Shown here: positions 1 through 7,567 of the stretch, piece by piece
Layout of the letters: every line of letters begins with the position of its first letter
How positions within the stretch are numbered: the first letter of the stretch is position 1
Source of the DNA: Knoellia sp. p5-6-4
Lineage (GTDB): Bacteria > Actinomycetota > Actinomycetes > Actinomycetales > Dermatophilaceae
NCBI RefSeq assembly: GCF_029222705.1
Contig: NZ_JARGZF010000001.1
Span: 2,289,958-2,353,957 of the forward strand
Direction of reading: 5' to 3'
DNA length: 64,000 bases
Made by a program: the position numbers and the translations under genes
The notes under the pieces: model-generated
Databases searched by the model: none
Seen by the model: the letters and a program-made list of their open reading frames with translations, nothing else
Told to the model about the DNA's origin: nothing

Positions 1-1240
1 CGCTGCCGTCGGAGGCCGAGCCGTCGCGCGAGGTCACGCCGAGCAGCGCGTGCTGCGCCGAGCCCTTCTCGATCAGCTGGGTGGCGATGGTCTTCGCCTC
101 GTTGACGGGGATCGCGAAGCCGATGCCGATGCTGCCGCCCTGCGAGCCCTGCGAGGCCCCCAAGGTGGCGATGGAGCTGTTGATGCCGACGAGCTGGCCG
201 CCGGCGTTGACCAGCGCGCCGCCGCTGTTGCCCGGGTTGATGGCCGCGGAGGTCTGGATGGCGTTGGTCACGACCGGCTCGGACTGGCCGCTCAGGCTGT
301 CCTCCCCGCTGGTCGTCACCGGCCGGTCCAGCGCGCTCACGATGCCGGTCGTGACGGTGCCGGCCAGGCCCAGCGGGTTGCCGACCGCCATGACCGGGTC
401 GCCCACCTTGAGGGCGTCGGAGTCGCCGAGCGCGACGGGCTCGAGGTTGTCCGGCGGGTCCTGCAGGGTGAGCACGGCGAGGTCGGTGCTCGGGTCCGTG
501 CCCGCGATGGTGGCCCGGTAGGTGCGCCCGTCGCTCAGGGTGACGGTGATCCGCGCGCCCTGGCCCCCGCCGGTCACCACGTGGTTGTTGGTGAGGACGT
601 GGCCCTCGCGGTCGATGACGACGCCCGAGCCCTGGCCGCTGCCACCCTGGGCCTGCACAGCGATGGCCACGACGCTCGGGGACACTGCCGCGGCTGTGGC
701 GGTCCAGTTCGGGTTGGCGGCGTCGGCCTGCTGCACGGGGGCCTGGTCCGTGCCGCGACCCAGGCTGGACGAGGAGCTCGCAGTGGAGGACGTCTGCGCG
801 CCTCCGTCCAGCTGGGTCGCGGCATAGGTGCCGCCGCTCGCCAGCACGGCGGCCAGCGCTGCGACGGCGGTCAGTTCCGCCCAACGGCGGGGCTTGGCCG
901 GCTGGGCGTGCTCTGCCCCTTCCCGCGGTGAGGCGGGCGGGGGCGGTCCAGCCGGGGACTGTGGGGCACCGAAGGCAGCGTGTGCCGGCTCGGCGCCGTA
1001 GGGGGAGGGGCTCCCGGGGTGGGTGGTCGGGTAGCCGGTGGGGGACCCGGACGGGGAGGCCCAGCCCTGCCGGTCGGCGTCATGCGCGGGGGCCTGGCGT
1101 GGGGCGGCGCCGCCGCCCGACGGGCCGTACCAGACGGGCTGGGTGTCGTGGGCGTCACGGCGGATCTCAGCGGTGCGGTCCGCGTCAGCGGGCTGCCCCG
1201 TGGGGGCGCCGGCGTGCTGGTCGTGGTGGGTCTGGCTCAT
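1..1240 (-). CDS. HtrA/PepD-like membrane-anchored serine protease (3' end cut by window)
   Basis: Trypsin-like serine protease of the HtrA/DegP family, expected to act outside the membrane on damaged envelope proteins. Reading from ATG at 1240 there is a proline/glycine-rich cytoplasmic tail (about residues 1-118), one membrane helix (about 122-140), a Ser/Thr-rich linker and the protease domain. The catalytic triad is visible as His220 (LTNNHVV), Asp253 (STDLAVL) and Ser339 (PGNSGGAL). The sequence runs off the window edge after about 413 codons, so a C-terminal PDZ domain cannot be judged. AAGGAG at 1251-1256 lies ten bases before the ATG. It follows the histidine kinase gene by 47 bases on the same strand. 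RR-HK-protease is the order of mprA-mprB-pepD in mycobacteria, so this protease is probably a target of the adjacent kinase pair. Confidence 0.9.
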   Translation of the reverse strand, partial: MSQTHHDQHAGAPTGQPADADRTAEIRRDAHDTQPVWYGPSGGGAAPRQAPAHDADRQGWASPSGSPTGYPTTHPGSPSPYGAEPAHAAFGAPQSPAGPPPPASPREGAEHAQPAKPRRWAELTAVAALAAVLASGGTYAATQLDGGAQTSSTASSSSSLGRGTDQAPVQQADAANPNWTATAAAVSPSVVAIAVQAQGGSGQGSGVVIDREGHVLTNNHVVTGGGQGARITVTLSDGRTYRATIAGTDPSTDLAVLTLQDPPDNLEPVALGDSDALKVGDPVMAVGNPLGLAGTVTTGIVSALDRPVTTSGEDSLSGQSEPVVTNAIQTSAAINPGNSGGALVNAGGQLVGINSSIATLGASQGSQGGSIGIGFAIPVNEAKTIATQLIEKGSAQHALLGVTSRDGSASDGS

Positions 1241-1287
1241 CTGGTCTGCACTCCTTGATCGACTGCTACCAGTGAAGCCGGGGAACG

Positions 1288-2802
1288 TCAGAGGGCTCTG
1301 GGCGCTTGCTGGGAGTTTCCTGTGGGCAGCTCCACGACGAAGGTGGCACCGCCGCCGGGCGTCGGCGCGACGCCCACCTTGCCGTCGTGCGCGCCCACGA
1401 TGGCTGCCACGATCGCCAGCCCCAGGCCATTGCCGCCCCCTGATCCGCGGGTCCGCGAGGGGTCGGCACGGTAGAAGCGCTCGAACACCCTGCGTGCCGA
1501 GGCCGGGTCGACGCCCGGGCCGTGGTCCCTCACCTCAAGGACAGCACGATCGGTGCCCGGCCGCACCCCGACGGCGATCTCGACCGGGGTGCCGGCAGGG
1601 GTGTGGGTGAGCGCGTTGCCCACCAGGTTGCTCAGCACCTGCCGCAGCTTCGCCTCGTCGCCCGGCACGGATGTCGGCTGCAGCTGCCCGCCGAGCCCCG
1701 TCAGCGTCACCCGGCGCGAGGGGTCGAGGGCCCGGGCGTCCTGGGCGGCATCGCCGGCCAGCACCGTGAGGTCGACGTCGGTGAACTCCATCGGGCGGTG
1801 GTCGTCAAGCCGCGCGAGCATGAGGAGGTCCTCGACGAGGCCGCTCATCCGGCCGGCCTCGCCCTCGATGCGGCCCATCGCGCTCGCGACGTCCTCCGGC
1901 CTGCTCACGGCGCCCTGGCGGTAGAGCTCGGCGTAGCCCTGCACGGTCGCGAGCGGGGTGCGCAGCTCGTGGGAGGCGTCGGCGACGAACTGGCGCATCC
2001 GCTCCTCGGAGGCCTCCCGCACTGCGAAGGACTGCTCGATCTGCGACAGCATCGAGTTCAGCGAGCGGGACAGGGAGGTGACCTCGTCCTTGGCGGCGCG
2101 CGTCGGGATGCGACGACCGAGGTCACCGGCGGCGATGGCGGCGGCGGTGTCCTCGATCTGGGCGAGCGGGCGGAAGGCCCGCCGCACGGCATACCAGCCG
2201 AGGATGCCGCAGGCGACGGTCACGGCGAGGCCGATCATCAGCTCGACGAGCACCAGCCGGCGCACGGTGCGGTCGACCGAGCGCAGCGGCGTGGCCACCG
2301 CGAAGGTGGCGGCGTCGCCGCGCACCCGCCCCGCGACGACCCGCCACGACATGGCGCCGTCCGTGGACCCCACGGTGAACGGCTCACCCGTGCGCACCCG
2401 GCGGTCGTCCAGCGGGAGCGGCGGGATGGCGGGGTGCAGCGGCTCGTTGGTGGGGTAGAGACCGATCGCCTCGCCGCCGCCCGTGGGCAGGAACACCACG
2501 GCGTAGGTGTTGGGCAGGCCCCGGCGGCCCTCGCGCACCAGGGACTCCACTGCCTGCTGCGCCACCGGGATCTTGGCGCGCCGCAGGTCCTGGTCGACGC
2601 GGCCGATGAGGTCGCGGCGCATGAGCACCGCCGTCGCCGAGGCGGTCAGCAGGAGCGCCAGCACGAGGAGCACCATCAGGATCGCCACCAGCCGCACGCG
2701 CAGGGGCAGGGCCTCCAGGCGTCGGGTGACCCGCGTGGGCAGCGCCGCCGGCCGCTGCTCGGCAACGGGGAGGGCTGGGGCCGCCACCGCGTCCGGCGAC
2801 AT
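1288..2802 (-). CDS. Sensor histidine kinase (MprB-like, HAMP/HisKA/HATPase)
   Basis: Membrane sensor kinase of 504 residues that should phosphorylate the regulator encoded just upstream. Visible order: cytoplasmic N-tail, TM1 (about 37-60), extracytoplasmic sensor region (about 62-180), TM2 (about 183-202), HAMP linker (about 203-256), HisKA with phospho-acceptor His278 in DASHELRTPLA, then the HATPase domain with N-box Asn392/Asn396, G1 box DHGPGVD and G2 box GNGLGLAIV near 457-465. Its ATG at 2802 shares one base with the TGA of the regulator gene (TGATG), so translation is coupled. All catalytic motifs are intact. The stimulus is unknown; envelope stress is inferred from the protease next door. 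Confidence 0.93.
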   Translation of the reverse strand: MSPDAVAAPALPVAEQRPAALPTRVTRRLEALPLRVRLVAILMVLLVLALLLTASATAVLMRRDLIGRVDQDLRRAKIPVAQQAVESLVREGRRGLPNTYAVVFLPTGGGEAIGLYPTNEPLHPAIPPLPLDDRRVRTGEPFTVGSTDGAMSWRVVAGRVRGDAATFAVATPLRSVDRTVRRLVLVELMIGLAVTVACGILGWYAVRRAFRPLAQIEDTAAAIAAGDLGRRIPTRAAKDEVTSLSRSLNSMLSQIEQSFAVREASEERMRQFVADASHELRTPLATVQGYAELYRQGAVSRPEDVASAMGRIEGEAGRMSGLVEDLLMLARLDDHRPMEFTDVDLTVLAGDAAQDARALDPSRRVTLTGLGGQLQPTSVPGDEAKLRQVLSNLVGNALTHTPAGTPVEIAVGVRPGTDRAVLEVRDHGPGVDPASARRVFERFYRADPSRTRGSGGGNGLGLAIVAAIVGAHDGKVGVAPTPGGGATFVVELPTGNSQQAPRAL

Positions 2803-3506
2803 CAGGCCTCCGGCATCCGGCGCAGCACGTAGCCCACCCCGCGCTTGGTGTGGATCAGTGGGGGAACGCCCTCGACGTCGATCTTGCGGCGCAGGTAGGA
2901 GATGTAGGACTCGACGATGCCGGACTCGCCGCGGAAGTCGTAGTCCCAGACGTGGTCGAGGATCTGGGCCTTGGACAGCACCCGGTTGGGGTTGAGCATG
3001 AGGTAGCGCAGCAGCTTGAACTCGGTGGGGGAGACGTCGATCACCCGGCCGCGGCGGCGGACCTCGTGGCTGTCCTCGTCGAGCTCGAGGTCCTCGAACC
3101 GCAGCGCGGCGCTCTCCTCGGCCTCGCCGCGGGTGCGGCGGAGCACCGCCCGGATGCGGGCGACGACCTCCTCGAGGCTGAACGGCTTGGTGACGTAGTC
3201 GTCGCCCCCGACGGTGAGCCCGGTGATCTTGTCGTCGAGGGAGTCGCGGGCGGTGACGAAGACGATCGGCAGCTGCCGGCCGGCCTCGCGCAACCTGCGG
3301 GTGACGGTGAAGCCGTCCATGTCGGGCAGCATGACGTCGAGCACGACGAGGTCGGGGGCTCGCTCGGCGGCCAGGCGGATCGCCGTGCCGCCGTCCCCCG
3401 CGACCTGGACGTCGAACCCGGCGAAGCGCAGCGAGGTGGCCAGCAGCTCGCGGATGTTCGGCTCGTCCTCGACGACGAGCAGGCGCGCCTCAGGGGTGGT
3501 GTTCAC
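2802..3506 (-). CDS. OmpR/PhoB-family response regulator (MprA-like)
   Basis: DNA-binding response regulator of 234 residues and first gene of the regulator-kinase-protease operon. The receiver domain shows the acidic pocket Glu13-Asp14, phospho-acceptor Asp57 (VVLDVMLPDMDG) and Lys107 (DDYVTKPFS). The C-terminal half is a winged helix of the Trans_Reg_C type, with the LSPTEF-like and KRGVGYVLR signatures. The reading frame is open further upstream, but GTG at 3506 gives the standard family length and places VVEDE at residues 11-15; longer versions would add non-family sequence. It is divergent from the CsoR/CstR-type gene, leaving 160 bases for two promoters. Confidence 0.92.
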   Translation of the reverse strand: MNTTPEARLLVVEDEPNIRELLATSLRFAGFDVQVAGDGGTAIRLAAERAPDLVVLDVMLPDMDGFTVTRRLREAGRQLPIVFVTARDSLDDKITGLTVGGDDYVTKPFSLEEVVARIRAVLRRTRGEAEESAALRFEDLELDEDSHEVRRRGRVIDVSPTEFKLLRYLMLNPNRVLSKAQILDHVWDYDFRGESGIVESYISYLRRKIDVEGVPPLIHTKRGVGYVLRRMPEA

Positions 3507-3543
3507 CGGCCCAGTGTCTCGCCGAAGTCTGGGAGTTGCCTGA

Positions 3544-3927
<384 letters not shown>

Positions 3928-4034
3928 GCCCGCCGAGATGGGGCACAGCCCCGCGACACGCCGGGCGAGCGCGACACGGGGTCCCTCTCGGGCACGTCGC
4001 AGACGGCGTATGCCGCGCGGCCGCCCCGGGCGCG

Positions 4035-5672
4035 CTAGGTGAGGTCGTCGGCGTCGACGATCCGGTAGGCGTAGCCCTGCTCGGCGAGGAAGCGCTGGCG
4101 GTGCGCCGCGAACTCGGCGTCGACGGTGTCGCGCGAGACCACGGTGTAGAAGTGCGCCGTGCGACCGTCGCCCTTGGGCCGCAGCACCCGGCCGAGGCGC
4201 TGGGCCTCCTCCTGCCGTGACCCGAAGGTGCCCGACACCTGGATCGCGACCGACGCCTCGGGAAGGTCGATGGAGAAGTTCGCGACCTTGGAGACGACCA
4301 GCAGGTCGATCTCGCCGGTGCGGAACGCCTGGAAGAGCTTCTGCCGCTCGGCCACGCTGGTCTGCCCGGTGATGACCTCCGCCCCGAGCCGCCCGGCGAG
4401 CTCGTCGAGCTGGTCGAGGTACTGGCCGATCACCAAGGTCGGCTCGCCCTGGTGGCTCTTGACGATCCGCTCGATCACCGGGTTCTTGGCCGGGGTGCAC
4501 GACGCCAGCCGGTAGCGGTCCTCGGGCTCGGCGGTCGCGTAGGCCAGCCGCTCGCCGTCGGGCAGGGTGACCCGGACCTCGACGCAGTCGGCCGGGGCGA
4601 TGTAGCCCTGAGCCTCGATGTCCTTCCACGGGGCGTCGAACCGCTTGGGCCCGATGAGCGAGAAGACGTCGGCCTCGCGGCCGTCCTCGCGCACCAGCGT
4701 GGCGGTCAACCCGAGGCGGCGGCGGGCCTGCAGGTCGGCCGTCATGCGGAAGATCGGCGCGGGGAGCAGGTGCACCTCGTCGTAGACGACCAGGCCCCAG
4801 TCGCGGGCGTCGAGCAGGTCGAGGTGGGTGTAGGCGCCCTTCCGCTTCGTCGTGAGCACCTGGTAGGTCGCAATCGTTACCGGCCGGATCTCCTTGCGGG
4901 CGCCGGAGTACTCGCCGATCTCGTCCTCGGTGAGCGAGGTGCGTCGGACCAGCTCGTCGCGCCACTGCCGGGCCGAGACGGTGTTGGTGACGAGGATGAG
5001 GGTGGTCGCCTTGGCCTGGGCCATGGCGCCGGCGCCGACCAGCGTCTTGCCGGCGCCACAGGGCAGCACGACGACGCCGGAGCCACCGTGCCAGAAGCCG
5101 TCGACGGCCTGCTGCTGGTAGGGCCGCAGCGACCAGCCGTCCTGGGCGAGGTCGATCGGGTGCGCCTCGCCGTCGACGTAGCCGGCCTCGTCCTCGGCCG
5201 GCCACCCGACCTTGAGCAGCTCCTGCTTGAGGTGGCCGCGCTCCGAGGGGTGCACCACCACCCGGTCGTCGTCGATGCGCGCGCCCACCAGCGGCTTGAT
5301 CTTCTTGTGCCGCAGCACTTCCTCGAGCACGGGCCGGTCGGTGGTGCGCAGCACCAGGCCGTGCTCGTCGTCCTTCTCGAGCGTGAGTCGGCCGTACCGG
5401 TCCATCGTGTCGGCGACGTCCACGAGCAGCGCGTGGGGCACGGCATACCGGCTGTGGGTGAGGAGGGCGTTGACCACCTGCTCGGCGTCGTGGCCGGCGG
5501 CGCGCGCGTTCCACAGCCCGAGCGGGGTCACCCGGTAGGTGTGCATGTGCTCCGGAGCGCGCTCGAGCTCGGCAAAGGGGGCAATCGCGCGCCGCGCCTC
5601 CTCGGCGCGGGGGTGGTCGACCTCGAGGAGGAGCGTCTTGTCGCTCTGGACGATCAGGGGTCCGTCAGGCAC
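4035..5672 (-). CDS. XPB/Rad25-family DNA repair helicase
   Basis: Superfamily 2 DNA helicase of 545 residues, the bacterial form of eukaryotic XPB/ERCC3, a 3'-5' helicase linked to nucleotide excision repair. An N-terminal damage-recognition-like region precedes the motor. Walker A GAGKT lies at about 206-210, motif II DEVH at 298-301, motif III GLTATL near 321-326 and the XPB-specific RED motif at 328-330. The C-terminal helicase domain is complete, with QRLGRVLRPKG as motif VI. GTG at 5672 lies six bases after the stop of the DUF4190 gene, without a strong ribosome site, so coupling is probable. In mycobacteria (Rv0861c) the partner gene Rv0862c is adjacent; here its homologue lies at 7568-9895, separated by two genes. 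Confidence 0.95.
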   Translation of the reverse strand: MPDGPLIVQSDKTLLLEVDHPRAEEARRAIAPFAELERAPEHMHTYRVTPLGLWNARAAGHDAEQVVNALLTHSRYAVPHALLVDVADTMDRYGRLTLEKDDEHGLVLRTTDRPVLEEVLRHKKIKPLVGARIDDDRVVVHPSERGHLKQELLKVGWPAEDEAGYVDGEAHPIDLAQDGWSLRPYQQQAVDGFWHGGSGVVVLPCGAGKTLVGAGAMAQAKATTLILVTNTVSARQWRDELVRRTSLTEDEIGEYSGARKEIRPVTIATYQVLTTKRKGAYTHLDLLDARDWGLVVYDEVHLLPAPIFRMTADLQARRRLGLTATLVREDGREADVFSLIGPKRFDAPWKDIEAQGYIAPADCVEVRVTLPDGERLAYATAEPEDRYRLASCTPAKNPVIERIVKSHQGEPTLVIGQYLDQLDELAGRLGAEVITGQTSVAERQKLFQAFRTGEIDLLVVSKVANFSIDLPEASVAIQVSGTFGSRQEEAQRLGRVLRPKGDGRTAHFYTVVSRDTVDAEFAAHRQRFLAEQGYAYRIVDADDLT

Positions 5673-5677
5673 GCGGC

Positions 5678-6481
5678 TCAGTACCCCGTGCTGGTGCTCG
5701 TGCTGGCGAAGATGGCGATGGCGATGATGCCGCCGATCACCACGAAGGCCAGCGCGACGGCGTAGGCGATCCAGCCCCAGCGGGTGAGCCGGGCAGCGTC
5801 GGTGGGGGACCCGCCCTGCTTGACCAGCGCCATGATGCCGAGGATGAGCGCCGGGATGGCGAAGATGCAGCCGACGAGGGTCGACAGGCCCGACACCACC
5901 GTCAGGGCGATGGCGGAGGTGTTGGTCTGCTGGTGCCCGGGGCGCGCGTAGGGGGAGGGGGCGTAGCCGGAGCCCTGGCCGTAGGGAGCGGGCGGGCCGT
6001 AGCCGGGCTGCCCGTAGGCCTGCGGAGGCCCCGGCGGGAAGCCGGCGCCGGCCGTGCCGGGCGCACCGGGCACCGGTGGTGGACCCGGGCGGGAGGTCGG
6101 GTAGCCGCCGGGTGCACCTGCGGCATACGGGTTCTGCGCCTGGCCGTAGGGGTTCGGCGCCTGCCCGTACTGGCCCTGCGGCGGGTAGGGGGCCTGGCCG
6201 TATGGGGTCGGGACGCCCTGCCCGGTCGGGGGCTGGAGACCTGGGGACTCCGCGGCCGGCGGCTCGGTGGGCTGCGCGGGGGCCGGTTCCGTGGCAGGCA
6301 GCTGCTGGGTGCTCTCGGCGGGCACGGGCCGGGTCTCGTCACCGGTGCTCCACGTGACCTCCCCGGTGCCCTCGGTGTCCTCGGGCCGCTCTTCCCCGGG
6401 GTTCCAGACCGGAGCGGTCGGGTCGCGGTACTCGGGGGTCTCGCCCGAGCCTGCACCCGGGTCCTTGGGCGTGTCGCTCAT
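5678..6481 (-). CDS. Proline/glycine-rich DUF4190 membrane protein
   Basis: Hypothetical membrane protein of 267 residues. The first two thirds are low-complexity cytoplasmic sequence rich in Pro, Gly, Gln and Tyr with recurring PYGQ-like units. The last 85 residues hold two hydrophobic helices flanking a short loop (TVVSGLSTLVGCIFAIPALILG and a later GWIAYAVALAFVVIGG), the pattern of DUF4190. The start at 6481 was chosen over an upstream in-frame one because AAGGAC lies seven bases before it and family members begin MSD/MSE. Function unknown; such tails are thought to act as low-complexity membrane-tethered regions. Divergent from the HMG-CoA lyase gene. Confidence 0.8.
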   Translation of the reverse strand: MSDTPKDPGAGSGETPEYRDPTAPVWNPGEERPEDTEGTGEVTWSTGDETRPVPAESTQQLPATEPAPAQPTEPPAAESPGLQPPTGQGVPTPYGQAPYPPQGQYGQAPNPYGQAQNPYAAGAPGGYPTSRPGPPPVPGAPGTAGAGFPPGPPQAYGQPGYGPPAPYGQGSGYAPSPYARPGHQQTNTSAIALTVVSGLSTLVGCIFAIPALILGIMALVKQGGSPTDAARLTRWGWIAYAVALAFVVIGGIIAIAIFASTSTSTGY

Positions 6482-6616
6482 GGTGTGGTCCTTCCCCTGG
6501 TCGCGGTCGTCGCCGCCCCGGCGGGGCGTGGACCGGCCCTGCTCCAGTCCTGCTGCCAATGTATAACTCCGCCCCGTGGCCGGGGACCCGCGCCTGGTGG
6601 TGGCAGGATCGGCACC

Positions 6617-7561
6617 GTGAGCATGAGAGCCCCGCAGCGCGAGCCGGCCGAGGACCTGCCGCCCCGAGTCACGATCTACGAGGTGGGCCCGCGCGACGGG
6701 CTGCAGAACGAGAAGACCGTCGTGCCCGCCGCGGTGAAGGCCGACTTCATCCGCCGCCTGGCCGCCGCCGGGCTCGAGACGATCGAGACGACCTCGTTCG
6801 TGCCGCCGGCCTGGGTGCCCCAGCTGGCGGACGCCTCGGAGGTGCTCGGCCTGCTCGGCGCCGACGGGCTCGGGCCGCGCCGACCGGTGCTGGTGCCGAA
6901 CGAGCGCGGGCTCGACCGTGCCCTCGAGGCGGGCGTCGGCGCCGTCGCGATCTTCGGCAGCGCCACCGAGACCTTCGCCCGCAAGAACCTCAACCGCACG
7001 GTCGCCGAGTCGGTCGACATGTTCGCCCCGGTCGTGGCGCGGGCCCGCGAGGCCGGGCTCTGGGTGCGGGCCTACGTCTCCATGTGCTTCGGCGACCCCT
7101 GGGAGGGGCCGGTGCCGGTGGAGCAGGTCGTCGACGTCTCACGGCGGCTCATGGACCTCGGGTGCGACCAGCTCTCGCTCGGCGACACCATCGGCGTCGG
7201 CACCACGGGTCACGTCGACCGGCTGCTCGACGCGCTGCAGGCGGGGGGCATCCGCGCCGACCGGGTCGGGGTGCACTTCCACGACACCTACGGCCAGGCG
7301 CTGGCCAACACCCTGGCCGCCCTGCGGCACGGCGTCACCGTGGTCGACGCCTCCACCGGGGGTCTCGGCGGCTGCCCCTACGCCAAGAGCGCCACCGGCA
7401 ACCTCGCCACCGAGGACCTCGTGTGGGCGCTGCACGGCGCCGGCGTCGAGACCGGCGTCGATCTCGAGGCCCTGGTGGAGACCAGCGTCTGGATGGCCGG
7501 CCAGCTCGGCCGTCCTTCGCCCTCGCGCGTGGTCCGTGCGCTCGCGGGCACACCCGAGTAG
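6617..7561 (+). CDS. Hydroxymethylglutaryl-CoA lyase
   Basis: TIM-barrel HMGL-like enzyme of 314 residues that splits 3-hydroxy-3-methylglutaryl-CoA into acetyl-CoA and acetoacetate, the last step of leucine breakdown. The N-terminal GPRDGLQNE carries the catalytic Arg, VHFHDTYGQAL is the metal-binding His-x-His segment, and GLGGCPYAKSATGN is the family signature with the catalytic Cys. GTG 6617 and ATG 6623 are both possible in-frame starts; AGGAT before 6617 favours the longer. No other leucine-degradation gene is next to it, so it may act with enzymes elsewhere. Ends six bases before the convergent gene. Confidence 0.93.
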   Translation: MSMRAPQREPAEDLPPRVTIYEVGPRDGLQNEKTVVPAAVKADFIRRLAAAGLETIETTSFVPPAWVPQLADASEVLGLLGADGLGPRRPVLVPNERGLDRALEAGVGAVAIFGSATETFARKNLNRTVAESVDMFAPVVARAREAGLWVRAYVSMCFGDPWEGPVPVEQVVDVSRRLMDLGCDQLSLGDTIGVGTTGHVDRLLDALQAGGIRADRVGVHFHDTYGQALANTLAALRHGVTVVDASTGGLGGCPYAKSATGNLATEDLVWALHGAGVETGVDLEALVETSVWMAGQLGRPSPSRVVRALAGTPE

Positions 7562-7567
7562 GACCCG

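Noticed and set aside
3940..3952. GGGGC-ACA-GCCCC hairpin after the CsoR/CstR-like gene
   Set aside because: 5-bp stem with a 3-base loop; such stems occur often by chance at this GC.
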